NCBI RefSeq assembly: GCF_030867095.1
Contig: NC_081828.1
Location: 209,814,978-209,878,977, forward strand
Source: Alligator mississippiensis
Taxonomy: Eukaryota > Chordata > Crocodylia > Alligatoridae
Direction of reading: 5' to 3'
Length of the DNA stretch: 64,000 bases
The position numbers and the translations under genes are program-made. The first letter of the stretch is position 1, and each line of letters begins with the position of its first letter. The notes under the pieces were generated by a model. That model was not told the origin of the DNA. It worked only from the letters and a program-made list of their open reading frames with translations, and did no database searches. Of the stretch, positions 46,755-59,300 are shown piece after piece.

Positions 46755-48926
46755 GTAAGTAGTAAGACCTGGTGCCACTTTCTCTTGAGACAACTCAGAG
46801 TGGCTTACAGCATAAATGGTCCTCCTTTAGCAGTGCCAACAAGGAACATCTCTGCAGTGGGCGTAAACAGAAGAACAATGTCTCGGACATGATTGCTCTC
46901 CCCATCACTAGGGCTTGAAGCCTTCCAATTGTGAATATGCGGTGCTAGGACTCTCTGAACCAAGACTCATGGGCTGGGGCAGAAGAAGCTGAGGCCGGAA
47001 GAAGCTGCATCCCTCCCAGGTCCCACTCCACATCCTAAAGGAAACCTGCATGGGATTTAGCACATTGTTGATTAATTTGAGACACTGTTCAGTATAGCCC
47101 TATAGTGAAGCAAACACAGTAAGCTTCTTGTTCCTCTAGTGGAGGCCTTTTATGAGTCAGTCTACCCACTATTAGTATCTTCTTCTGTACTTGTCTCTAA
47201 TTAGATGCAGTATAGACAGGGAATGGGGCACAGAAAGGCTGGAAGCCAGGAGTGGAGCACCTGGGTAAACCCTGAGCACAGTCCTGCAGAGGGAGGTGGC
47301 ATAAGAGACAGCTTCACCTCAGCTCCTGATGCTCAGCAGAGCTTCTGGGGTCAGGATAAAGATGCACTGGGGTTGAGCTAAAGACTTATAAACATGGATA
47401 ATTGGTCTGGAGGGGTTGGAAGGAGGCCCAGAGGGACACCCCTAAGTAGAGGTGTAGACATACACAGACTTTCCTCGAGACTGTCTCCCCTTAGGATGGT
47501 CCAAAAATTCATTGTAAAGGAGCTGTTTTATTACTGACTTGAATATACTTCTGAGATGGAAACTGGCAACCAACCAGCACACAATGCACTATAAAGTGAG
47601 AGGACATGTTGACCTGGAACATCAAGGACAAAGTCCTGGGACCCTTAACAAAAGTAACAGGACATCCATTTCTAAATGTCTCTCACACACACCCCGCAGG
47701 TTGCACGAGGTTCAGTTTATTGATTTAGAGACCTCATTATTAAGGACAATAGAGGCCATTGTGATGGCATGGCCTGACCTCATGAATGACTGGTCATAAG
47801 ATTTTACCCAGCAATTTCTTCATCAAGCCCATGACCTGTGGTTGAGCTAGAGGTTATCTTTTAGAAAGGCTCAGCTGAGTGACTTCAAGCAAGGAAGACT
47901 CCACCTATGTGCCTTATTAAACAGCGTGCAGTTTACTGTGCATAAGAGACTTAGAAATGAATGCTTTGTGGAATCACTAGGGGTTTGAACCAGAGTGCCT
48001 AGGTATTTCATTAGCCACAAAGGTAGCCCCATCAGCTCTGAGCAAGACTCGCTGAGAGTTTGCTCTGAGATTGTCCTCATTCCCAAAGGAAAATGTGTGT
48101 CAATCAAATGCAACTCCCTAACAATACAGTGAAGATGCCCAGGGCAGATTGTCCTTCACTGCCAGGGATCACATATGTTGTTCCAGATTCTCTTTCACTC
48201 CTTGCTGTTCTTCCTACTCAGCGTTACTCAGAAGTGTTGATATGCCTTGTTATGATGTTAGGCCACATTCAGCCCAACCCAAGATGTCTGGAGAAGATAA
48301 TACAAAGAGCAGTTTTTCCTGCCTGCAACCTTTGCAGATGCCAAACACAGTCTTGGCAAAGACAAGAGACATCTAACCACCCCGGGGCCCTTAGACTCCC
48401 TGAAGAAGAGTCCAAATGGCATCATACTCTTGACCACATCATGTTAGTTGGTGCTGGTGCAAGATACTTTACAGACTCCGGATTAATTTGCACGAGGAGG
48501 AATGAAGTTTGTTGGAAGTCTCCTTCCCTCCATAAATCCACGCTTGCCGCTTAATGACACAGTGCGTGCCAAAGGCAAACTGCATGTATTGATCTTTGGG
48601 GGTGTTTTGAAGATCAAGGGGAAAGCATCATCCATAGTAGGGATGATCCTGTAATATCCAAATATGAGAAGGGAGAGAGACCCTAAATGTATGCACCCGG
48701 GAAGGCAACAGAATCGCTCCTATGCTTTAGTCAAGTCACTCGGTGTCGCTCGCAGTTGCAGTTTGGTCGTCCCCTACGTGAAATGAAATTCTGGACCGGG
48801 CGCCCCGTGTTCCCCTTCTCCCCTTACAGGCCAGGCTCCATGATCAGATGACATCTCCCCATGCTATCTCTTCATTGTGAAGGGAGTTGGTCACAACATG
48901 GGAGTCCCTGGAAGTAATGAATAGAT

Positions 48927-49430
48927 CAGTGGTTTTCAACCTTTTAAGACTCAAGGCACCCCTTGGAAAATGTCAGCTCTTAGTTTTCACTTGTTTTTTG
49001 ACTATGGAGAAATAACAGAACAATTCTTCTGTTGCAAAGAACTCAGAAAGGCCGCAGTGGGTCAGAATGGTTTTGATATCATGGAGTCCTATTGGAAATC
49101 TTCACGGTTATCTTGTGAATCATGTGTAAATGTTTGCACATCTAACAGTGCTATTATTGTATGGCACCCTATGGTATCTTTAAAACAGGGGTGGGCAAAA
49201 TGCGGCCTGTGGGCCAAATGCAGCCAGCCAGGCCATTCTATCTGGCCCGCGGGACCCTTAAAAAAATTAGAAAATTAATATTTATCTGCCCCTGACTGCC
49301 TGTCATGCGTCCCTCGATGGCTTGCCAAAACTCAGTAAGTGGCCCTCAACCCAAAATAATGGCCTGCCCCTGCTTTAAACGGATCCCAAAGCATCCTGGC
49401 GTACTGCAGCACGTTGGTTGAAAATCACTG
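48927..49430. mobile_element. hAT-type DNA transposon (non-autonomous), outer element
   Basis: The left end CAGTGGTTTTCAACC and the right end GGTTGAAAATCACTG are terminal inverted repeats of the Charlie/hAT type. Flanking 8-mers (gaatagat / gtataaag) match at 5 of 8 positions, consistent with an old target-site duplication. It is interrupted by the element at 49,186. Confidence 0.75.
49186..49372. mobile_element. hAT-type MITE nested in the outer hAT element
   Basis: The left end is CAGGGGTGGGCAAA and the right end TGCCCCTG. The 8-base flanks CTTTAAAA (49,178-49,185) and CTTTAAAC (49,373-49,380) agree at 7 of 8 positions, a target-site duplication of hAT length. The 187-bp insert carries no coding sequence. 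Confidence 0.8.
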
Positions 49431-49756
49431 GTATAAAGGGAGGTGGTGTCTGAGAGCAGAGCCTGGCCCAGGAGGAGAAAGGGGCCATGAGAAAACTAAA
49501 CTACAGCTCCCATGAGACACTTCTGTGGGTAATGGGACTGATTTATTTTATTTTTTACATGTTTACTGATCATTAAAAAAAAAAAAAAATCAAACCTTTC
49601 TAAAGTCAACAGATGTTTTTCTGGAAGTTTTGTTTAATTGAAAATCAAAATTTTCCATCCAAAACAATGTTGATGGGGATTTTTCCATCCATGCTAATAA
49701 TAGGCCTTTTCATGCCAAAGAGTATTTAACTGCTCTGCTTGATGTATGTTTTGCAG

Positions 49757-52367
49757 CCTGCATAATTACACTGCCCTCCACGGTGCGCTCTACTGCAAAG
49801 GCCATTGCAAGCTGCTTGCCAACGCTAGAGGAGGAAATGAGAAGGAAAGATTCGTTTACAGACATAAACACCAGCCACGGCAGGCAATGGTAACAGTCGG
49901 TCGAAGGTCAGAGCCCCAGAGCAGATATAATAGAGCTGGAGAAGAGACAGTGGAGAGATCATTTGAGTCCCATTCAGAGCTCAGCTTGGAGCCAGCTGGC
50001 CAAATGAAAGGACCCAAGAGTGAATTTGCCTCCTTGAGACACCAGCTCGAAACTAGCTGGCCACCCTTGGGAAAAGCAGACAGAAGCATCCACAAACCTA
50101 GGAAGAGCGAATGGCTCTGGGAAAAGACTGCATTGAACTGGCGAAGCCCGGAGGCACCAGAGGGAAAATCCATTGCAGATACAGCAGCGAGAAAGCAACC
50201 AAACCAGCTACCTAGCATCGCCGTTTCGGAGAGGGAAGAGCATGGGCCCCCCTGGAGCAAAGCGGGAAACCTGAGGGGCAGTAACAAGAAGATGGGGTGT
50301 GTGGATAGAAATGTGCCCAGACATCTCGAAGGGAAGCAAGGGAGCAGAGTATCAGAGAAGGTGGCTGTCTTCCAGCAGGGCAAAGCCAAACCAAAGGAGA
50401 GGAGTGCTCCCGCTGTTTCGCCTTCAGCACTGCAACCTGTGAAACCACCGGTTCACGGCTCATCCGTCTCCCGGTCCAAGGCGCTGGGAGCCACTAAGGG
50501 CACCAGCTGGGCCTCTGCAATACCTCTCGAGGCTGGTGCTCTCTCTGCAGCAGAGCTTGCTCCTACAGGTAACAAGCTTCATGTCCCAGGGTCCGGCGAG
50601 GGGGTCTTTTACGCAGGACCTGCAACTCTGAGCAGTCGGGGCACCAGACCACTTCCCCGAGCGACAGGGAATTTGCCAGAGCAGCCACCATCCACCGTAT
50701 CTACCCCACAGGACAGGCAGCACCCCCAAGAAGGGAGAGGCGGTAAGTCGGCTGCTCATGTAGCAGGAGAGGCTGAAGCAGGCAGCATCAAAACCATGCC
50801 ACCATGCGGAGGTACCCACCACCCAAGCAGAGCTGAGGGCTCTCTTTCCTCCTGTTTTGGAGCCCAGACGTACGTAGCTGAGCATGATGCTGTCCAAAGT
50901 AACGAAGCTTCATGCCTCTCCGAGGAACCAGCAACACCTCACACAGAGGTCAGCTCACTCGAGCCTGAAATTTCGGTTCAGTTGTACCAGGCAGCTGAGC
51001 AGGTCAATGAGGATTCAGAGACGGACAACCAAGAGCTCCCTGGAGTGCTTATGCCAAGACCTTCCGAGACAAACTTGCAAGGATCTAGGGAAAACGTGTT
51101 GGCTGGAATTAAAAGCAGCGAGCCAGAGGTTGAGAACAAAATGCAGCCAGAGAGCACATCAGAGTCCTACAAGATCCTGAAATATAGTCCTGGGCATAGA
51201 TCTCAGGAAAGGAAACCAGAAGAAAGAGCCATTTCTCCATCTGGACAGGCACAGGTTACAGGGGATGAGACTGCACCCTGCCCACAAGCGGCAGAATCTC
51301 AATACACGTGCGGCCCGCTAACAGACAGCCTGCAAGGGGATGCTTTGCCAGGTCATACTGCATTGTCTGCTAAGGACATTTCAGAGCCAGTGGACACACA
51401 TCCAAAAGCAGTCAGTGCAACGGGGGACTCGCATGACAAGACAACTGGAAAAGAAGAAACAACACTCAAGTTACGGGGTCCAGATGATATGCGAGGGGGC
51501 ATCCTTCTTGTTTCTGAGCCACCCAGCAAGATGCTTGAACCTTTGTCATCGAAGGAATCATCAGAGAAACCTGAATATCATTTAGCTGGAAATGGTATTG
51601 TGGGTGTGAAACCTCAGTATGAAGGCAAGTCACGCTTACCTGCTAGTGCTCCCCAAACCAAAGACACCGGAAATGGAGAGCCTGGGAAAGAGACACCAGC
51701 AAAAGCTTCCAGTGTGGGGAAAAATCACTTTGCTAGGCTTTTTGCTTCTGAAAATAAAAGTAGCACCCCAAGGAAAGAGCTAAAAGGAAGAAAGAAACCC
51801 ACAAAGCCCCAGTCTGCCTTGGCCACATTATTTGGCTATTGCTCAGATAAAGAATGGAATCAAAAGGGAATTCTCACCCCAAAACCCTCACCAAAGCTTT
51901 CAGAGGAAAAAAATGATGGAGAATCACGGTCACAGATCACCAACTCAGCCTCATCAAGCCAAAAGGCCTCCAAGGATGAGGCTGTAGCTCCCATTGGAAG
52001 AGCAGTGGCAATTTCCAAAAATACAAAGCAAAATTCAGGGGCCCATGTGGGATCTGGGCAAAGAAAGAGTCCTCCACATTTAAGCAGCACTGAGGTCTTA
52101 GAGTCCCAGGTGCTCTTGTCGATGCCTGGTGAAAGCAGTCCAGCCAGCACTGGAAATGTTGATGAGGTCCCTGGGCTTGGAGTTGAAAGCCAACCTGATT
52201 TCAACACGCAGTCTCTACAACAGCATGGTGATAGCTATCTGCCTGCAGTTTGGTTGGCAGCATCTCAGAAAGGAGCTCCAGAAACCTTGGAGGGCAGAGC
52301 TAGCCTTTTACAGTCTCCTCTGGCACCAATTGCCCCAGATGACACTAGCCTAAGTCTCACCAGCTAA
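49757..52367 (+). CDS. XIRP1: LIM-domain exon, second half plus long disordered tail
   Basis: The acceptor TTTTGCAG|C joins the donor at 46,754 to make codon AG|C (Ser41), and the LIM domain continues 'LHNYTALHGALYCKGH' with the last zinc ligands C54 and H57. Spacing is C-x2-C-x17-H-x2-C-x2-C-x2-C-x17-C-x2-H, a complete LIM domain. The basic stretch 'RFVYRHKHQ' afterwards matches the position of 'FGHRPHKDL' in EPLIN. The remaining 840 or so residues are low-complexity, Ser/Glu/Pro/Lys-rich and without a domain I recognise. Two related hydrophobic-basic motifs, 'NHFARLF' (about 697-703) and 'QSALATLFG' (about 726-734), stand out. From the first ATG at 46,633 the product would be 910 aa. The TAA at 52,365-52,367 interrupts a longer frame. 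Confidence 0.85.
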
Positions 52368-53033
52368 GGAAGTCTCCATGACACATGTCTACATGAAAAA
52401 CAAAACCTAACGGGCTTGGGTGATCGAGACTTGGCACTAAAGGATGAAACCGTTCCTTCGTCGAACCACTTAAAGGAATTGTGTAAGGAATCTGAGCTTC
52501 ACTTAGAAAGCAGGGATCTTTTAGAGCCCAATAATCTCTTGTTGCCTGTAGCAGACAGCAGTTCAACAAGCATAAGCACAAATGTTCCTGGCATCGATGA
52601 CACAGATGTCCAGTTCCCACCTAAAAGAGCCCTGCAAAATTCACAAGATAAGGAACAACCGTCTTTCAGCATAAGCACCTCAGGACTGCACAAGGAAAAT
52701 CCAGGGCAAAAACATGACCTAGCGGAGGAGGGTCAAATTATTCAACTTACTGGTGAAATTCAGAGCTCCCATCTGCTACAACAGCTTGATCTGCAGCCCC
52801 AACTCCAGAAGGATGCATGGGATCCCTTTGGACTGAGGTTCAATGCTGGAGAACCCATTACTGACCCTTTGCTTTCTTGGGGAGCCAACTTGCAACCACC
52901 GTCCACATCAACTCCTGAGCCCTTTAACGACCACATCTTGGAGATGCAGGATGCCGAGATGACAGCAGCAGCAGCACTCCTGCAAGCTTCAGTGATGGTA
53001 GAAAAAAGCAAACCAGCATCAGATCTCCCTTAG
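52368..53033 (+). pseudogene. XIRP1: In-frame continuation of the LIM-tail exon after a TAA
   Basis: Directly after the TAA the same frame stays open for 221 codons to TAG at 53,031-53,033. Composition matches the upstream tail: acidic, Ser-rich, with segments such as 'CKESELHLESRDLLEPNN' and 'KDAWDPFGLRF', and a closing helix 'AEMTAAAALLQASVMVEKSK'. I infer that the exon originally ran to 53,033 and that the TAA is a nonsense mutation, a sequencing error or a site of readthrough. No GT-AG pair that would remove the TAA is evident. Without restoration, the segment is 3' UTR. Confidence 0.7.
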
Positions 53034-53390
53034 GACTGCGTGACATCCTGCCCTATGGTGAATGATAGTTTCAAAACCAGAGACTTTCATATGGATGTGG
53101 ACCGCTGGTTGAAAACACTGGCATGTCCAACGCAGTTTAGCTGACATAGGAAACATTCTGCTTCTTGAAATGAGATCACAAAATCTACCCACAAGATGCC
53201 ATAAGCATCAAATTTGAATTCAATTGTGCACATGATGATTTTTGGAGGCATGGGGAGATTTCACGGTAGGACCTAAGGGTATGTTTTTATATCTCAAACT
53301 CCTCCTCCACCACCCACTGATCACAGCTGGTACCCTTGTCAGCAGTCTCCAAAGAGACTGGCCACAGAAACCAGCCAAATTTTCTCTCAC

Positions 53391-53428
53391 TGTACATGTG
53401 TGTGCACATGCATGTGTGTGTGTGTGTA
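53391..53428. repeat. TG microsatellite
   Basis: Alternating TG with CATG interruptions. Confidence 0.9.
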
Positions 53429-53689
53429 GAAGCAGGGGAGAGGGTCTCCGCACTCGAGCATACTGCCATGCTTCCCCAGAGGAAGTCGGCTAGGTTGTGG
53501 TCTCTGCAGTTGGGGGGAAAGGTTTTCCATGCCCACGGAGAGCCATCCAGCAAGCTTTCATGATCAACTAGTTCAGACAGACACTAGAAATCAGAAGCAG
53601 AAAGGTATATTGTCGCTACAAAACCTTATCAAATAGTGGCTAAGGAAATGCACAGCTGAAGGATGAAGCAGGATTTCAGATAGCTTTGC

Positions 53690-53885
53690 ACGGCCTGTAA
53701 TAATCCAACTCAGCTGATATCCTGTGCTCCTAGCTTGCAAAGCACTTTACCGAGCAGGCCAGTACCATCAACCCCATACTACAAATGGGGAAACTCGGCT
53801 GGAAAGAGGTGAAGGGACTCACTGGTGGTCACTCAGCAGGCCAGTGTCAGAGCTGGGGACAGAGCCCAGGCTTCCCTGAGCCTAC
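53690..53885 (-). repeat. MIR-like SINE
   Basis: In reverse orientation it gives 'ggctctgtccccagctctga', 'gagtcccttcacctctttcc' and 'gagtttccccatttgtagta', the usual MIR-type order. Confidence 0.7.
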
Positions 53886-55449
53886 ACCGATTCCCTCTGC
53901 ACAGTATTGCCCCACCTGCCACCTCTTGCTGCTGCCACAATAGAAATGCTGAAGTAATTACCTTAAAAAGTTATATTGGCAATGGAAATTTTGTGAAGCA
54001 TAATGCCTGGCACCAAAGCACACACACTCCTGTCCCCAAACCCCACTCGGTGCAGATCCTCACGCCTTTCTAATCAACCTCCTGAGAAAATGGCATGAAG
54101 ATGTTAAAGCAAGAACAAACCAGACAACACTGAGATGATATTGGTGCTATCAGACCTGCTTCCTTTCCTTCCTCGTGACAAGGTATTCGACAGCATTCAC
54201 AGATGCGGTGCAATCAGGCCGTGCCGCAAGGCCTTTTGCTGTGGCCTCAAACTTGCAACCTCTGAGCTGTCAACCATGCCCCTTAGCACCCACACCGCCC
54301 AGCCCCCATCAGACCCGCTGAAGATATAAAGCTGTTTAATGAGCATCTCTGCCATGAACCAGCATGTCAGAGCCCTTTGCAGAGGGCATCTTAAACCAAT
54401 ATAGGTCAGAGGACAAGGCAGAAGTACTGTAAAGTGATGCGACTCCACTAGGCTTAGGATTCTCCTCTGTCCTCTGGAAGTACTTTTACAGACACCATCA
54501 CCAGGGTCCCAGGTCGTCATCCACACAAGGCCTATGTGAGCACATGGGCATGCACTGGTGTGACTGGCCTCAATTTTGTATGTCAAAGTATCTTTGCACC
54601 ACCCTGAATCTGGACTTCCCCAGGGGCTGGAGTAGATCCCAGTGTGGTACAGGCAGCCCCCGCAAGCCTGGTACAGCAGCTTCCCCAAATCTCAACAGTG
54701 ACAGTGCTGCAATATGCAGCTTCATCCCCAGTGAGCCCCCTGCAACAGCAGCCCCATCTCCAGCTCAACCCACCCACCCACCGGGGACACTTGGAAGACA
54801 CCCTGACATCACTGAGCCTGGGAAATTCTCCCCCTGCCAAATCAGGGGATTTTAGTGCATGTCTACACCCTTACTCAGGGCCACCATCAAGCCCCTCCAT
54901 GCCAACCCTCTATACCAGAAATCCCTAACCTCAACCCCGCAGGAGCAGTCGAACCGGACCTAGCTGTCCTTACATGGCAATGTGAGGATACTTACAGAGC
55001 CCGTGCCCTGCTCTGCTCAATTCACCACCTGGAGAGACCAAAACGGGGGTGTGGACCAGACGCCAGCACGGGTCTGATCTTAAAGGCCTACTTCTAACCC
55101 ACACCCTATATTATACAACCAGACCCAAACCTGCAACTTGCATTAGCAACAACTTCTTACCTGCAGACCGACCCAACCTGCTTTAGGCAAACCCATGACC
55201 TGACCCAAATTCTGTTCAAATGCTGACGGACCCAGGGGAAAAAAAAACACATGCTTTCCTGGAAGATGCAGCACGTTAGTTCATCCCGGTTCTGCAGCAT
55301 CTATACAGATTGGGCACTTCAGTGGGGCTTTTTGGCGCCGCGGAGGTGGCACATCCTGATCTATCTTTTGTTTGATCTCCTTGGCAGACATTCATCCTTC
55401 TTTGTTTGGTCTCATTCATGCTGCTTCTTCCACTAAAGTGCTTTTTTTC

Positions 55450-55620
55450 CCATAGATTTCATAGACATTAGGGCTGGAAGGGACCTCTGGAGATCATCGA
55501 GTCCAGCCCCCTGCCCCAAGGGCTGGAAGTCAGCTGGGGTCAAAGGATCCCAGCAAGATAAGCGTCCAAATGCTTCTTAAAGGAGTCTGGAGTAGGTGCT
55601 TGCACCATCTGTCACCTTTT
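55450..55620 (-). mobile_element. CR1 LINE 3' end, crocodilian type
   Basis: On the plus strand it starts 'tttcatagacattagggctg' and continues 'gaagggacctctggagatca' and 'gagtccagccccctgcccc', the reverse complement of the CR1 3' terminus. A second sequence of the same kind at 19.9 kb has the opposite orientation. Confidence 0.8.
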
Positions 55621-56224
55621 CACACCTGTCAGCAGCCAGTGGTGAGATCTCCATTCCGACCTGATTGTAACCCAAAAATCAAATTTCAGACCCACACCCA
55701 AACTGCAAAATGTGAAGTAGTTCACATTCCCACCCAAACCCTACTCACTTTGCAGGTCACCCGTGGGTACCTGACCCAATGCAGGACTCCAGTGTGGATC
55801 TCCTCCTCCGTGACTTGCTCAAGGTAACGCGGGAAGTCAGCACTGGAGTCAGCAGACAGCTCTGACCATAAAATGAGCTTTCCTCTCAAAGAAACAGCTG
55901 CTCTGACAAACGTGGCACTAGCCCTTCAGTTTGCTTCTTTCTCCTTTCCACTTATGTTTTATTGTTACACCAGAGTGACTTACGATTCGCACAACTCTAC
56001 CCGGCCTCGATCTGCACCAAAAATCAACACGCATCACTAGTTTAACAGTGACAGTGACTTTTCATCCTCAACTTCAAGATTCATGGCAAAGATCAACTAA
56101 TCCAGCTTTGCAAAAGCACCAGGAACAGTTACTATCCTAAGCAACCACACACTTAGCACAAGAATGATGATAGCAATAAGCTAAGGAAATAAATAACATA
56201 CCCCTGGCAAGCAAAGATTTGCAA

Positions 56225-56385
56225 CCTAGAGAGAGCATGGAGTCTCTGTCGCTGGAAGTTTATGCACGTCTGGGATGGTTTAGACAGGTATGATCCTGCC
56301 CTGAGCAAGGGGGTGAGCTAGATGATCTCCTGAGGTCCTTTTCATCTCTCTTTTTCTCTGGGTCTGTAATCTTTGTAATAGGCAA
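56225..56385 (+). mobile_element. CR1 LINE 3' end
   Basis: Contains 'gatcctgccctgagcaaggg', 'ggtgagctagatgatctcct' and 'gaggtccttttcatctctc', a diverged CR1 terminus. Confidence 0.7.
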
Positions 56386-59300
56386 AGCCCAACATTAGAC
56401 TCCCTGGGACGAGCACAGACATTTGTGCCACTGCTATTTGTCCCTGGGGAATGCCCATGCCACAAGCACTCTGGTGTCCATGCTTGCTGGCCCCAGCAGC
56501 CTTACCTTGGCTCCCGGGGGTCTCTGGGAGCTGCAGCCACAGAGAGTGGATCTGGCTGGCCAGGCTCCACTTTTGGGCAGCGCACACTGCTGCCCCGTGC
56601 GCCACCCCAGTTTTTTTTATTGTGAGGTTTTTTTACTCCAGGAGATCCTAGCGTCAAAAAACACCCATGCTGCAAAATAGCAGTGCAGGGGACGCTTGCC
56701 GGTGCGGTGTGTGGCACTGCAGACGGGTCTGCGGCACTGCATACCACACGTCTGCACTCGTCTGGATGCACCCCCTTAATCCACAGGGCATAGAAACTTT
56801 GAAAGTACCCATTAAAGGATCAAAGTGAGAAGGCAGTCACAAGAGCTACCGTAAATAGAAAGCAAGCACCTGAGATGGTGAGTAATAGCTTTACTCAGCA
56901 GTAAATGAGAGTCAAAAACAGGGGTGTGTCTGAATAAAGCATCCTCCTCATAGTTCACATCTATTACAATCAAAGCCGTGTCTGTTCTCTACCGTGAGAA
57001 ATGCTACACCGTTCCTGGGCAGGGAAAGGAGAGGAAGATGGGGAAAGTAACAGCTTTTGGCCAACAGCCCAGTCCGATAGGGACCCCTAGAAAAGATTAA
57101 GGCACTTTTTGTGGGGCACCAGCCTATTCCTTGGGAGATATTGGTTCAGTTCCCTCCTCCACAACAGACATACTTGGTCCTGCGACAAGCTCCCATTTGT
57201 TACAATGGGGCAAAGAGCTCCCCTCTTGAGATAGGAAGCTCTAAGAAAATAAATTCATCCAAGGCTGCTAGCTGCTTGGATATTCTGCAATAATAGATGT
57301 GCGCCCTTGTCTGTTTAGGTGATGTTGTATTATGCTCATTCAACAAGCATGTGTCGTCCCACCTTTTTCACCCCTTTACTAATCTTAACAAAGGTCCAGA
57401 TGTACAGAGGGGATTAGGAGCCCAGCATAGGCACTGAGTGTTTGCAGGCTTTGCACACATGCCTCTGACAGGAGACAACAGGTGAAGAGATTAATAGTTG
57501 AAATATCCTTCCTGCCACAGTGAGATCAGCCAGGAGAGTCTTGTCGAACTGTGCAGGAAATATTGATAGCAGAGGGAAAATCTGCCTTTCTAATTTAAAA
57601 GACCAAAGCCATAAAAAAATACTTGGAAAAGCTACCCAGGGGCCAGTTCAGCCCTGTAGAAATCTATTTACTGATCCTCATTGAATGATTTCACCAGCTC
57701 AGATTACCCTAGCCTAATAGTTTCTTATCCCTCTGAAGTCTTTTACTGTGCATGTGTCTGTTTTATATTTATTAAGGGGTTGGCACTTAAGAGACCTAAA
57801 TCCAATTGCAGTTGATCTTTCTCTCCAAAACTCTGTAGCGTTCAGGTCTGGAATATGTGCATCAATACTTTTACCAAGGGAGACACCCTGAGCACCCCCA
57901 GATCTCGGGCTCATTTCTAGTCACTTTATAACAGACAGTATATAATGCTTCTTCAAGGTAATACCAGGCACTGTTTGCTGCTCCCCTTACCAGACAGAAC
58001 GGTAAATCTGTGAACTCAACAGGGAGAAAGGACAACTCAACATGTGCCAGTTGCCTCGTCTGCTTTGGAAAATTCCCAGTGAACATTACTCCATAGGAAA
58101 AAAAAAAAAAGACTTTGCTGTACACCCCAGAGTGGCCACAAACCTTATTTCCTTCCTCTGGACAAAGTAATCACAAACTGGAAGGGATCCAAAAGGTACG
58201 AATGACCAACTAGAGGCCTAGAGGGACCTCAAGAGATGCTTCTCATTCAGCTCAAGGGACATCCTGGCTGGGAGCCCCTGGACAACTGTCCAGGATCAGT
58301 GCAGTGATTTCCTCCAGCTCTGAAAGAGGGAATCGCGTGCTGCCGAACACAGTCCGCTCTCTTCCCAGTCATCCCAGAGGCAGTCCAGGGCATGGAGGAG
58401 AGGGGAGCGCCCGAGACTGCAGCAATGAGGGTTCAGTGGTGAAGCCCTAGCTGGGTAGTTTCTCCCACGGTCCTTCTGAGTCTTGGGTCGGGTCATGAGA
58501 CAGCCCCTTCCCATGAAGCTGTAAGGTGGGGCAATGCAGGCGAGGAATAGGGACCCCTGAAGATGGATGGTGGGAGAGGTAAGAACAGGCATCTCTAGCA
58601 CTTGGGAGCATCCTTCAAGGTTCAAGTGGCCCTTCAGGAGTCTAGCCTGGCTGTGGAAAGGCTTTGATGATGAACCTCATGGTTGCCCCAATTTGCCAGT
58701 TTTTCCCAAACTTCATAAGCCTCCATCCTCAGAGGAAGGGGCTATGAGGACCACCAAGTTCTCAGCTCATAACCCAGCCCAGGAGTGAAAAGAGCCTTGA
58801 ACAGCCCGGTGGCCTGGCTAAATCAGTGCTCCCTGCAGCCTTCCTCGGCACTGGCCAGGGCCTTTGTAGCCTGCACCTTGGCATGGGTCCCTCGGGGAGT
58901 GTGCCCTTCTGGACTGCCAGGGTTTATCATCTCCCAGCTGGCCCTGCCTGAAGAGTTACACTTTAACTGCTCAGGCTAACTGAATGGGCTCATGTTCACA
59001 TGCACATGTGTGTTAGCCCTCACATGAATACCTAGGCACCAGCTGAGCTTAAGGCTCACGCAGCAACTTGGCATCACATGTAATAATTCAGCAAGGCTCC
59101 GCAGCAGAAGGCCCTTCCTCCCAGACTACTCGCCGTGCTTCCTCCTGGATGTGAACTGCCCATCCCTGACACTCCTCAGGCACGGCACAACCAAAACCCC
59201 CAGCAGCCCTTCTGGCTAAACCTCAGCGTCTCCACTCTGTCCTCATCCTTGACTTTCTTCTTCAGCCCTGCTAAGCTCTCCCGCACAGTATGCACCGCAT

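Larger units (their letters stand above)
46755..49756 (+). other. Intron within the LIM domain
   Basis: Bounded by GTAAGT at 46,755 and TTTTGCAG ending at 49,756. It contains a hAT element nested in another hAT element (48.9-49.4 kb) and otherwise no recognised feature. Confidence 0.75.

Noticed and set aside
49856..50897. Minus-strand open frames of 145-177 codons opposite the LIM tail
   Set aside because: Antisense shadows of the coding exon with no domain, start context or splice sites.
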